Shown here piece by piece: positions 54,046 to 61,760 of a stretch of 64,000 nt of DNA. Position numbers and translations under genes: made by a program. The stretch covers positions 62,001 to 126,000 of the forward strand of contig NZ_JAAXPG010000010.1 in NCBI RefSeq assembly GCF_012396365.1. The letters are read 5' to 3'. Each line of letters begins with the position of its first letter. Position 1 is the first letter of the stretch. This DNA comes from Nocardiopsis alborubida (GTDB taxonomy: Bacteria > Actinomycetota > Actinomycetes > Streptosporangiales > Streptosporangiaceae). The notes below the pieces were generated by a model, which saw nothing but the letters and a program-made list of their open reading frames with translations, did no database searches and was not told the origin of the DNA.

Positions 54046-54855
54046 TCAGCGCCCCTGGAAAACGGCCTTGCCGGGTCCCTGCTCGACGAAGCTGCGCATA
54101 CCGTCCTTCTGGTCCTCGGTCGCGAAGAGCCCCGCGAAGTGCAGGCGCTCGATCTCCAGACCGGTGTCCAGGTCCGTCTCCAGACCGCGGTCCACCGCCT
54201 CCTTGGCCGCGGCCAGCGCGACGGCCGGGCCCTCGGCGTACCGCGCGACCAGCGCCACGGCGGCCCGGTAGACCTCCTCGTCCGGGACGACCTGGTCCAC
54301 CAGGCCGATCTCCCGGGCCTCGTCCGCCTTCACGTGGCGGCCGCTGAAGATCAGCTCCTTGGCCCGGGGTGCGCCGATCAGGCGGGGCAGGCGCTGGGTC
54401 CCGCCCGCGCCGGGGATGACTCCGAGCTGGATCTCGGGCACGCCCAGCCTGGCCCCGGCCCCCGCGACGCGGAAGTCCGCCGCCAGGGCCAGCTCCAGGC
54501 CGCCGCCGAGCGCGTACCCGGTGACCGCCGCCACGACCGGCTTGGGGATGCGGGCCACCAGGTTCAGGGCGCCCTGGAGGTCGCGCGCGTAGCCCAGCAT
54601 CTGGGCGGCGGTGCGGTCGGCCATCTCCTTGATGTCGGCGCCCGCGACGAACACCCGCTCGCCGCCGTAGACGACCACGGCACGCACGGCCGGGTCCTTG
54701 GAGACCCGGGTCGCGGCCTCGGCGATCTCCGCGGTGAGCGCGGCGTTGAGCGCGTTCACCTTCGGCCTGTCCAGCCGGATCACGGCCACGGCCGGGTGGT
54801 CCGGATCGGTCTCCACTCGCACGAACTCGCCCACGGTCTGCTGCCCCTCACTCAC
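54046..54855 (-). CDS. Enoyl-CoA hydratase/isomerase family protein
   Basis: A 269-aa crotonase-fold enzyme that adds water to 2-enoyl-CoA in fatty-acid beta-oxidation. The oxyanion-hole/CoA region FVAGADIKEMA is near residue 70. The first catalytic Glu lies in GYALGGGLELALAADF near residue 115, and the second in GVPEIQLGVIPGAGGTQRL near residue 140, so both Glu residues are present. The length is standard. The start is a GTG at 54855, giving MSEGQQT. The stop of the EcfT-like gene upstream is 37 nt away, but a shared transcript is uncertain. Confidence 0.9.
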   Translation of the reverse strand: MSEGQQTVGEFVRVETDPDHPAVAVIRLDRPKVNALNAALTAEIAEAATRVSKDPAVRAVVVYGGERVFVAGADIKEMADRTAAQMLGYARDLQGALNLVARIPKPVVAAVTGYALGGGLELALAADFRVAGAGARLGVPEIQLGVIPGAGGTQRLPRLIGAPRAKELIFSGRHVKADEAREIGLVDQVVPDEEVYRAAVALVARYAEGPAVALAAAKEAVDRGLETDLDTGLEIERLHFAGLFATEDQKDGMRSFVEQGPGKAVFQGR

Positions 54856-54892
54856 TTGGTCGTCACTGTCTTCGAACTGCTTACCACCCGGT

Positions 54893-55789
54893 TCAGGAGA
54901 ACAGCAGCACCAGGGTGCCCAGCCGCGAGGACAGGGCGTAGGCCGCCGCCAGGAGCAGGGCGGCCCCCGCCATCAGCAGCGTGTCCGCGGTCCGCCAGCG
55001 GCTCTCCCGGGCGCGGGTGCGCGGCCCGGTCCCGAAGGCGCGCGCGTCCATCGCGGCGGCCAGCAGCGTCCCGGTGCGGATGGAGCGCACCAGCAGGGCG
55101 AACAGGCGGCCGAAGAACAGCGCGACCGCCCGGACGGGGTTGCGTCCGGCCTCCAGCCCGCGCGCCCTCCGCGCCAGTGTGATCGTGCGCCACTGGTCGG
55201 CGAGCAGCGGGACGAGCCGCAGCGCCGCCAGCACACCCATGGCGGGACGTTCGGGCACCCGCAGCCGCTGCACCAGGCCGTCGGCGGTCTCCGTGGGGTC
55301 GCTGCTCACGGCCGCGAGCAGACCGGGCAGGGCGATGGCCAGCAGGCGCACCGCGGCGCCCAGCGCGCCCTCCGCGCCGTGCTCCCCGTACAGGTAGTTG
55401 ACCAGTCCGCTGGAGAGCCCCATGAGCAGGAAGGGCCCGCCCAGGACGAACAGGGTGCGCCGGTCGATCCCGCTGAACGGCAGGAGCAGCAGGACGCCCG
55501 CCAGCACCACGCCGCCGGTGACGGCGTCCACGGCCGGGATCAGGCCGACGCCCAGCAGCAGGGCGGCGAGCAGTTTGGCCGCCGGGTTGAGCCCGACCAG
55601 CCAGAAGCGCGCCCCGCCGTCCGCGGGCGCCTCCAGGGTGAGCGCGTCCCCGCCCGGCGCGCGGGTCCCGTCCCCGGCCCGGGCCGTGCGCGTCGTGTCC
55701 CCCGCGCCGCCCGTGTCCGGTTCCGGTGGGGTGGAGGCGACGGCGGAGCCGCCGTCCACGGGTGTGTCCGGGAACCTCCGGTCAGCCAC
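54893..55789 (-). CDS. ykoC: ECF transporter T component (YkoC/EcfT-like)
   Basis: A 298-aa transmembrane coupling subunit of an energy-coupling-factor ABC importer. After a Pro/Gly/Asp-rich cytoplasmic tail (about 1-55) come 5-6 helices. Two coupling motifs that contact the ATPases are visible: LARRARGLEAG and AAAMDARAFGTG. The GTG at 55789 has GGGGGAG just before it and overlaps the ATPase gene by 8 nt; an upstream ATG at 55813 has a weaker site. Third gene of the TPP-controlled operon. Confidence 0.85.
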   Translation of the reverse strand: MADRRFPDTPVDGGSAVASTPPEPDTGGAGDTTRTARAGDGTRAPGGDALTLEAPADGGARFWLVGLNPAAKLLAALLLGVGLIPAVDAVTGGVVLAGVLLLLPFSGIDRRTLFVLGGPFLLMGLSSGLVNYLYGEHGAEGALGAAVRLLAIALPGLLAAVSSDPTETADGLVQRLRVPERPAMGVLAALRLVPLLADQWRTITLARRARGLEAGRNPVRAVALFFGRLFALLVRSIRTGTLLAAAMDARAFGTGPRTRARESRWRTADTLLMAGAALLLAAAYALSSRLGTLVLLFS

Positions 55790-57413
55790 GGCTCCCCCCT
55801 CCCGCCGCCGCATGCCCCGCGGTCCCGGGCGGGTCGAACGGATCGGGCGGATCCGCCCCGGCGCCCGCGTCCGGTGCGGCGGCCCCGTACACGGCGCGGC
55901 CCCCGGCCACGCGCACCCGCGCGTCGGCCAGGTGGCGCAGCAGCAGGTCGTCGTGGGTGGCCATGACCACCGCGCGGCCCGCTGACCGCAGGGTGGCGAG
56001 CAGTTCCACGAGTTCGGTCCAGGTACGGGTGTCCTGGCCGAAGGTGGGCTCGTCGAGGACGAGCGCGTCGGGCGCGTGCGCGGGGCCGGAGCTGAGCGCC
56101 GTGGCCACCGACAGCCGCCGCTTCTCCCCGCCCGAGAGCGTGTAGGGGTGCACGTCGGCCAGCGCGGACAGGCGCAGCCGCTCCATCAGCTCGCCCACCC
56201 AGGCCTCCGTCTCGGCCTCGCCCGTTCCGGCGCGCAGCGGGGCGAAGCGCAGCTCGTCGCGGACCGTGGCGGTGACGAACTGGTCCTCGGCGTGCTGGAA
56301 GACCGTGCCCACGTGCCGGGCCAGCCTGCGGGCGGGCCAGCGCACCAGCGGGCGCGGGTCGGCCCCGGCCAGCGGCCCGCGCGGCAGCACCGCCCCCCGG
56401 TGGGGCTTGGACAGTCCGGCGAGCATGGTCAGCAGCGTGGACTTGCCCGCGCCGTTGGGGCCGGTCAGGGCGGTCGCGGTCCCGGCGCGGACGGCGGCGT
56501 CCACCCCCTCGAGCACCGTGCGCCGGGGCGCGGCGCGCACGCCGAGCTGGAGCGGGGTGCGCGCCGCGACGCCCACGGCCTCCAGCAGGGCCTCCCCGCC
56601 CGGCGCGGGCGCCAGGACGGGCGCGGGCTCGTGCCCGGGCACCCACACGCCCTGTGCGGCCAGCGAGCGCCCGTGCTCGGCGAACACGGCCCCCTGGGGC
56701 CCGTCGGCGACGACACCTCCGCCGGGCGCCACGACCACGACCCGGTCCACCAGGTCCACGACGTCGGCCACCCGGTGCTCGACCAGTACCAGGGTCGCCT
56801 CGGTCTCGGCGAGCAGACGGGCCAGCACGCCGCGCACCAGCGCGGCCCCGGCCGGGTCGAGGTTGGCGGTGGGCTCGTCCAGCAGCAGCAGGCGGGGGCG
56901 CATCGCCAGGGCCCCGGCGATCACCAGGCGCTGCTTCTCGCCGCCCGACAGCGCGCCGGTGGGGTGGCGCGGTCCGTACGGGAAGCCGACGGCCTCCAGC
57001 GCCTCGTGGACCCGGGGCCAGATGAGCTCGGGGGCCACGCCCAGGTTCTCCGGGCCGAAGGCGACGTCGTCGCCCGCGCGCGCCATCACCAGCTGTGTCT
57101 CGGGGTCCTGGCTGACCAGGCCGACCGCGCCCCGGCTCCGGTCGGCGGGCTCGCCGTCCAGGAGCAGAGTGCCCTCGCGGTCGCCGCTGATGGCGCCGTC
57201 CTCCCCGGTCAGACCGGCCAGGGAGTGCAGCAGGGTGGACTTGCCCGCGCCGGAGGCGCCCAGCAGCAGCACGCGCTCGCCCGGCTCGATCACCAGGTCC
57301 ACGCCGCGCAGCGCGTGGGACTCGCGGCCCGAGTGCCGCCAGCCCCAGCCGGAGAGCTCCACGCGCGCGCCGGGGCCCCCGGCAGCCGTCCGTCGCCCGT
57401 TAGCGAAGGCCAC
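55782..57413 (-). CDS. ykoD: ECF transporter ATPase with two fused ABC domains (YkoD-like)
   Basis: A 543-aa protein with two complete ABC ATPase domains. Domain 1 (about 15-240) has GASGAGKST, VSQDPETQLV (Q loop), LSGGEKQRL and LLLLDEPTANLDP. Domain 2 (about 285-510) has GPNGAGKST, FQHAEDQFV, LSGGEKRRL and LVLDEPTFGQD. Both domains keep the Lys, the signature and the Glu. It powers vitamin uptake with the S and T subunits. The GTG at 57413 begins 2 nt past the ykoE stop, with GAGGGG upstream. The C-terminus is Pro/Asp/Gly-rich. Confidence 0.9.
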   Translation of the reverse strand: MAFANGRRTAAGGPGARVELSGWGWRHSGRESHALRGVDLVIEPGERVLLLGASGAGKSTLLHSLAGLTGEDGAISGDREGTLLLDGEPADRSRGAVGLVSQDPETQLVMARAGDDVAFGPENLGVAPELIWPRVHEALEAVGFPYGPRHPTGALSGGEKQRLVIAGALAMRPRLLLLDEPTANLDPAGAALVRGVLARLLAETEATLVLVEHRVADVVDLVDRVVVVAPGGGVVADGPQGAVFAEHGRSLAAQGVWVPGHEPAPVLAPAPGGEALLEAVGVAARTPLQLGVRAAPRRTVLEGVDAAVRAGTATALTGPNGAGKSTLLTMLAGLSKPHRGAVLPRGPLAGADPRPLVRWPARRLARHVGTVFQHAEDQFVTATVRDELRFAPLRAGTGEAETEAWVGELMERLRLSALADVHPYTLSGGEKRRLSVATALSSGPAHAPDALVLDEPTFGQDTRTWTELVELLATLRSAGRAVVMATHDDLLLRHLADARVRVAGGRAVYGAAAPDAGAGADPPDPFDPPGTAGHAAAGGGSRG

Positions 57414-57415
57414 GG

Positions 57416-58036
57416 TCAGCCCCTCGCGGACGGGAAGGGGGCCAGCGCCCCGGAGCGGGCCAGGGCGGTGGTGAGCAGACGGCCGCCCACGCCCGCGATG
57501 AGGGCGGCGCTGACCACCACGATGACGCCGAAGGTGACCTGATGGGACAGCGGCCAGGTCGCGTAGTAGGTGATGTTGTCGCGGACGGCGGGGGAGATCC
57601 CCGCGACCGCCGCCGCGAGCACGGCCACTCCCATGCCCCAGCGGCGGTAGCCGAAGGCGAGGAAGACCAGCTCGGGCAGGATGCCCTGGAGGGCTCCGTC
57701 GAGGACCACGAGGATCCCCCACCCGGTGCCCAGGAGGGCCGAGACCGAGGCCGCGGCGATGGAGGTGAGCAGGGCCGCGCCGGGCCTTCGGATGACCAGT
57801 CCACCGAGGACGCCGGGGAGCAGCCACACGCCGTAGAGGACGGCCTGCGCGGGCGGGAAGGCCACGAACAGCGGGGTCGTGGCCTCCCAGAAGGGGTACC
57901 ACAGCCAGAAGATGACGCCGACCGCGACGCCGATGACGGCGGCCACGACGATGTCGACGGTGCGCCAGCTCCCCAGCCGGCCGAGGACGTCGCGCCGGAA
58001 GCCGGTGCCCTGGGGGGTGGTGGTGTTCCTCTTCAT
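57416..58036 (-). CDS. ykoE: ECF transporter S component, YkoE family (thiamine/HMP precursor)
   Basis: A 206-aa substrate-binding membrane subunit with about 6 helices. IFWLWYPFWEATTPLFVAFP and VVLDGALQGILPELVFLAFG, in part, match the YkoE family, linked to uptake of hydroxymethylpyrimidine or thiamine. The TPP riboswitch in its leader gives strong support. AAGGGA precedes the ATG. It is followed at once by the YkoD-like ATPase and then the YkoC-like T subunit. Confidence 0.88.
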   Translation of the reverse strand: MKRNTTTPQGTGFRRDVLGRLGSWRTVDIVVAAVIGVAVGVIFWLWYPFWEATTPLFVAFPPAQAVLYGVWLLPGVLGGLVIRRPGAALLTSIAAASVSALLGTGWGILVVLDGALQGILPELVFLAFGYRRWGMGVAVLAAAVAGISPAVRDNITYYATWPLSHQVTFGVIVVVSAALIAGVGGRLLTTALARSGALAPFPSARG

Positions 58037-58159
58037 GCGGTGTCCCTTCGCCGGGGGATGCGAGGGGCCGGGCGGCCGAGAGCGGCTCCGGGACGCGTTC
58101 CGCGTGCGCCGGGACGTCCCCGGTGCGCGGGAGACACGTCACCGGTGACGGTTCCTACG

Positions 58160-58244
58160 ACTTCCTTCGCTGGCATGACCCAGATCAGGTGTGTAAGGGT
58201 CTGCGGCCTGGTGCCGCACTCTCAGCGCTCGCGCGCTCCCCTGT
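58160..58244 (-). ncRNA. TPP riboswitch (thi box) controlling ykoE-ykoD-ykoC
   Basis: On the minus strand the classic thi-box parts appear in order: GGGGAGC at the start, then CTGAGAGTGCGG, a short variable stem, GACCCTT, ACCTGATCTGGGTCATGCC (split here as ACCTGATCTGG and GTCATGCC), and AGCGAAGGAAGT at the end. These are the conserved pyrimidine- and pyrophosphate-sensing helices of the TPP riboswitch. It ends about 123 nt before the ykoE start. A palindrome GTCACCGGTGAC right after it may form part of the switch. TPP binding is expected to reduce expression. Confidence 0.95.
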
Positions 58245-58255
58245 CGGTTTCGTCC

Positions 58256-58261
58256 ATTATG
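58256..58261 (-). promoter_or_regulatory. -10 box of the riboswitch transcript
   Basis: CATAAT on the minus strand lies 12 nt before the first conserved base of the TPP riboswitch, so transcription would start right at the riboswitch. A -35 box is not clear (AACACC is the best near the right spacing). The box is the only AT-rich hexamer in the 70 nt between the riboswitch and the end of the penicillin-binding-protein gene. Confidence 0.45.
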
Positions 58262-58314
58262 AACAAGGGGGAACGCCGGGGTGTTCCCGGGTCGCGTCAG
58301 CGCACGTCGGGGTC

Positions 58315-61020
58315 TCAGCCCCCGGGGCTGGCACCGCCCTCGGGCACCTGCGGTTGCGGGGGTGTGCCGTTCCAGGGCGCACCGCTGTCCCCGCCCGGGG
58401 ACTCGTCACCGCCGGTACCTCCGCCCCCGTCACCGCCGGTACCTCCGCCGCCTCCACCGCCACCGGTGCCGCCGCCTTCACCACCGCCGCCACCGCCACC
58501 ACCGCCGGTGCCGCCTCCGGTCGAACCCTCACCGCCTCCGGCGCCGCCGCCACCGCCACCACCGGTCGAACCCTCACCGCTGTCGCCACCGCCGGTGCCG
58601 CCGGTCGAGCCCCCACCGCCGCCGGTAGCGCCTTCACCACCGTCGCCGGTGCCGCCACCGGCCGCGCCGCCATCACCCCCTGCACCGCCATCACCGCCAG
58701 TCGCTCCACCACCGCCACCGGCCGCGACGCCGCCGTCACCGGTGCCACCGCCGCCAGTGTCACCATCACCGCCACCGCCACCGGTGTCATCGTCGCCACC
58801 GCCTCCCGACGGCTTGTCCGAGGCCTTGCCGTAGACCTTCGGCGAGGGGGCGAACTCCTCCTCCGGGAGGTCCGCCACGGCCTCGCGCATGGTGGCCTGC
58901 CAGATCGGGCCGGGCAGCGTGGCTCCGTAGACGATGCCGTAGTAGCGGTCGCCGATGGTCACGCCCTGGAGCGTGTGCTGTTCCCCGCCCCGGATGTCGC
59001 CGACCACCACGGTCCCGGCCAGGTTCGGGGTGTAGCCCGCGAACCACGCGTAGGCCGCGCTGTCGGTGGTGCCGGTCTTGCCCGCCACCGGGCGCCCGAT
59101 CTCCAGGCCGTTGGCGGTGCCGCCCTCGAAGGTCTGCTGGAGCAGGTGGTTGACGCCGTCGGCGACCTCGGTGTCCAGCACGCCCTCCTCGCACTCGGTG
59201 CCCACCTCGATCTCCTCGCCGTCCTCGCCCTCGACGAGGATCGAGGTCACGGGGACCGGTTCGCAGTAGGTGCCCCGGGAGGCGAAGACGGCGTAGGCGC
59301 TGGCCATGGTCAGCGGGGAGACCTCCTGGTCGCCCAGGGTGAAGGAGCTCCACACCTCCAGGTCCTCGCCGTCCGCGCGGTGGACGCCCAGGCTCCGGGC
59401 CATCTCCGCCGTCTCGCACAGGCCGACGCGCTCCTGGAGCTGGGCGAAGTAGGTGTTCACCGAACCCTTCGTCCCGCTGATCATGTTGTGCCTGCCCCCG
59501 TCGCTCTCCCCGGCGTTGCCCACGGGCCAGGGCGCCATCCTCCCGCCCTCGCAGTTCTCCAGGCCGCTCACCGTCGTGGACTTGGGCGAGGAGAAGCTGG
59601 TGTCGTACTTGAGCCCGGAGTCCAGGGCGGCGGCCAGGGTGAACGGCTTGAACGTCGACCCCGCCTGGTAGCCCAGCGACCCGCCGTCGTCGTGGTCCAC
59701 GGACAGGTTGATCGAGGTGGTGCCCGGCTCGTCGCCGAAGCCGTAGCGCATGTTCTGGGCCATCGCCCGGACCCGGCCGGTACCGGGCTCCACGAGGACC
59801 TCGGCGGCGAACTTGTTGGAGTCGTCCGCGGGGACGTAGCGCTCGATCGCCTGCTCGGCGGACTCCTGCATGTCCAGGTCCAGGGTGGTGCGCACGGTCA
59901 TGCCGCCCCGCTCCAGCATCCGGTCGCGCTCCTCCTGGGTGTCGGCGAGCACGTCGGATCCGCTCAGCCACCGCATGACGTAGTCGCAGAAGAACGGCTG
60001 CTCGCTGCTGAAGCAGCTGCCCCCGCGCGCGGTCTCGTCCACCTCCAGGCCCCGCCCCTTGTACTCCTCCGCCTCCGCGCTCTCCAGGTATCCGGTGGCG
60101 ACCATCCGGTCCAGCACCAGGTTGCGGCGCTCGGTGGCGGCCTCGGGGTTGGTGAGCGGGTCGTAGTACGAGGGCGCGCGCACCAGCGCCACGATCGTGG
60201 CGGCCTGCGCGGGGTTGAGCTCGGAGGCCGGGACGGAGAAGTAGCGCTCTGCGGCGACCTCGATGCCGTACGCGTTCTGGCCGAAGTAGGCGAGGTTGAG
60301 GTAGCCCTCCATGATCTCGTCCTTGGTGAGCTTCTCCTCCAGCTCGATGGCGTAGCGCAGCTCCAGCACCTTGCGGGTCAGGGTGCGCGCGTTGGCGCTC
60401 GCCAGCTCCTCCTCGGTGTCGGCCTGTTCCATGAGGAGGTTCTTCACGTACTGCTGGGTGATGGTGGACCCGCCCTGGGTGTTGCCCAGGGCGGTGCGGA
60501 CCGCGGCGCGCAGCGTGCCGCGCAGGTCCAGCCCGGCGTGCTCGTAGAAGCGGTCGTCCTCGATCGCCATGAGGGCGGCGGGCACCCAGGGGCTGATCTC
60601 GTCCAGCGGCACCACGTCGCGCTCGCGCTCGGCGACCTCGGCGATCGGCTCGCCGTCGACGCCGGTCAGCAGCACGCGCTCGGACGGGCGCGGCACGGCC
60701 AGGTCGCTGGGCAGGGCCATGAAGGCAGCGGCGGAGTCCTTGGCCACCAGTCCGAGAGCGCCCGCCCAGGGCATGACCAGCGCCGCCGTGAGCAGCCCGG
60801 CGACCGCGCTGGTACCCGCCAGGCGCTGGATCGTCTCCCTGCGGTCTCCCGCAGGGGTCGGCTCCGACAGCTTCCTGCGCAGGGCCTCGGCCCGCCTCCG
60901 GGCTCCCGGGCCCGCGGCGGCCGGTAGCGCGGCCCCCGCACGCGACAGGGCGCCGCGCCAGCCCCGGCGCGAGGCCTCGTGCCGCCGCCCGCGCGGCGGA
61001 CGCTGGTTGGACTCCGTCAC
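58315..61020 (-). CDS. Bifunctional penicillin-binding protein (class A) with glycine-rich tail
   Basis: A 901-aa class A PBP that polymerises and cross-links peptidoglycan. A cytoplasmic Arg-rich start and a membrane helix (about 70-95) are followed by a GT51 domain with EDDRFYEHAGLD, GGSTITQQYVKN and LNLAYFGQNAYGIE. The transpeptidase domain has the SxxK Ser in GSTFKPFT, SxN in KGSVNTYF and KTG in AGKTGTTD. After about residue 770 comes a 115-residue tail of almost only Gly with Thr, Asp, Glu and Ser, coded by short CCACCGCCG-like repeats (about 58340-58800). The GTG at 61018-61020 has GGGGGCGAC before it. Confidence 0.92.
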   Translation of the reverse strand: MTESNQRPPRGRRHEASRRGWRGALSRAGAALPAAAGPGARRRAEALRRKLSEPTPAGDRRETIQRLAGTSAVAGLLTAALVMPWAGALGLVAKDSAAAFMALPSDLAVPRPSERVLLTGVDGEPIAEVAERERDVVPLDEISPWVPAALMAIEDDRFYEHAGLDLRGTLRAAVRTALGNTQGGSTITQQYVKNLLMEQADTEEELASANARTLTRKVLELRYAIELEEKLTKDEIMEGYLNLAYFGQNAYGIEVAAERYFSVPASELNPAQAATIVALVRAPSYYDPLTNPEAATERRNLVLDRMVATGYLESAEAEEYKGRGLEVDETARGGSCFSSEQPFFCDYVMRWLSGSDVLADTQEERDRMLERGGMTVRTTLDLDMQESAEQAIERYVPADDSNKFAAEVLVEPGTGRVRAMAQNMRYGFGDEPGTTSINLSVDHDDGGSLGYQAGSTFKPFTLAAALDSGLKYDTSFSSPKSTTVSGLENCEGGRMAPWPVGNAGESDGGRHNMISGTKGSVNTYFAQLQERVGLCETAEMARSLGVHRADGEDLEVWSSFTLGDQEVSPLTMASAYAVFASRGTYCEPVPVTSILVEGEDGEEIEVGTECEEGVLDTEVADGVNHLLQQTFEGGTANGLEIGRPVAGKTGTTDSAAYAWFAGYTPNLAGTVVVGDIRGGEQHTLQGVTIGDRYYGIVYGATLPGPIWQATMREAVADLPEEEFAPSPKVYGKASDKPSGGGGDDDTGGGGGDGDTGGGGTGDGGVAAGGGGGATGGDGGAGGDGGAAGGGTGDGGEGATGGGGGSTGGTGGGDSGEGSTGGGGGGGAGGGEGSTGGGTGGGGGGGGGEGGGTGGGGGGGGTGGDGGGGTGGDESPGGDSGAPWNGTPPQPQVPEGGASPGG

Positions 61021-61760
61021 GTCGCCCCCTACGTCCGTGTGCCGCCCCGCCCGCGGGACGCGCGGGCGGGCAACTCCATCGACCACGGTCTCAGGGCGGA
61101 CGCAAAGGGCAGACCGGGTGAACGGGTGCGTCGCCGAAAAACTTCCCCAATGCCAAGCAAAGCACCGCAGAACGAACATAATTCGTCAATCACCACGAAA
61201 CAGGCACGTCACACACCCGGCACGGGATGGGTAGGACGGGACCGCGGAGAAGACAGCGCCGATCGCGAGCGCCCGAATCCGGAACAAAAGATCCTTAGAA
61301 GACTATTCGGTCACACGCGGATGTCCGGAATACGGCCAGACAACTCGCGAGTGCATTCGATCATCCCTACCCAGCGCGGCACACCGCCCAACATGACCGA
61401 TCAGTTTTCCGTCATTTCCGCAGAATACATCGGAAAACAACCACAGAGACACCTGCATCTGGTGTGGCCTTATGACCGCTTTGAGAGGTTTACTCAGCAG
61501 AAACCCGGCAAATACCAGCTCTTAGCACACACAGCCAGTGTGACGAGGATCACATAAATTATTCGGCCCTGGCACTCCGCCAAACACCACAAGAGGGCAG
61601 ACGATAGACAGCGGAGGGCACCGAAGTCTTAATCCGGACAGTTTCTGTTCCGGACACTTCATGAACTCCGCCTTGCCCTGGATTAACTCCCGGTTATTTC
61701 CGCCTGCCGAAAAACAGCACGGTTCCGCAACGCCGAACCACGACAATTACGGTGTAGCCA
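61021..61760. promoter_or_regulatory. Long low-GC divergent region upstream of glgE (740 nt)
   Basis: From about 61130 to 61760 the sequence is much lower in GC than the rest of the window. It separates the divergent PBP gene and glgE. A 54-codon frame from ATG 61393 to 61557 exists, but its end contains the Crp-type site and it has no ribosome site, so I do not call it. A -10-like TAAATT follows the Crp-type site. The glgE promoter and a long leader are likely here. Confidence 0.5.
61539..61554. promoter_or_regulatory. Crp/GlxR-type binding site upstream of glgE
   Basis: TGTGACGAGGATCACA fits the Crp-family consensus TGTGA-N6-TCACA with no mismatch. It lies 207 nt before the glgE start in a low-GC promoter region. 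Actinobacterial Crp/GlxR regulators often act on carbon-storage and central carbon genes, so cyclic-AMP-type control of alpha-glucan synthesis is plausible. Binding is not shown. Confidence 0.65.

Noticed and set aside
58340..58800. CCACCGCCG-like repeats that look like a microsatellite or array
   Set aside because: They are in frame and code the Gly-rich tail of the penicillin-binding protein; no spacers as in CRISPR.
61393..61557. A 54-codon frame upstream of glgE
   Set aside because: No ribosome site, no recognisable domain, and its end contains the Crp-type palindrome in a low-GC promoter region. A regulatory region explains it better.
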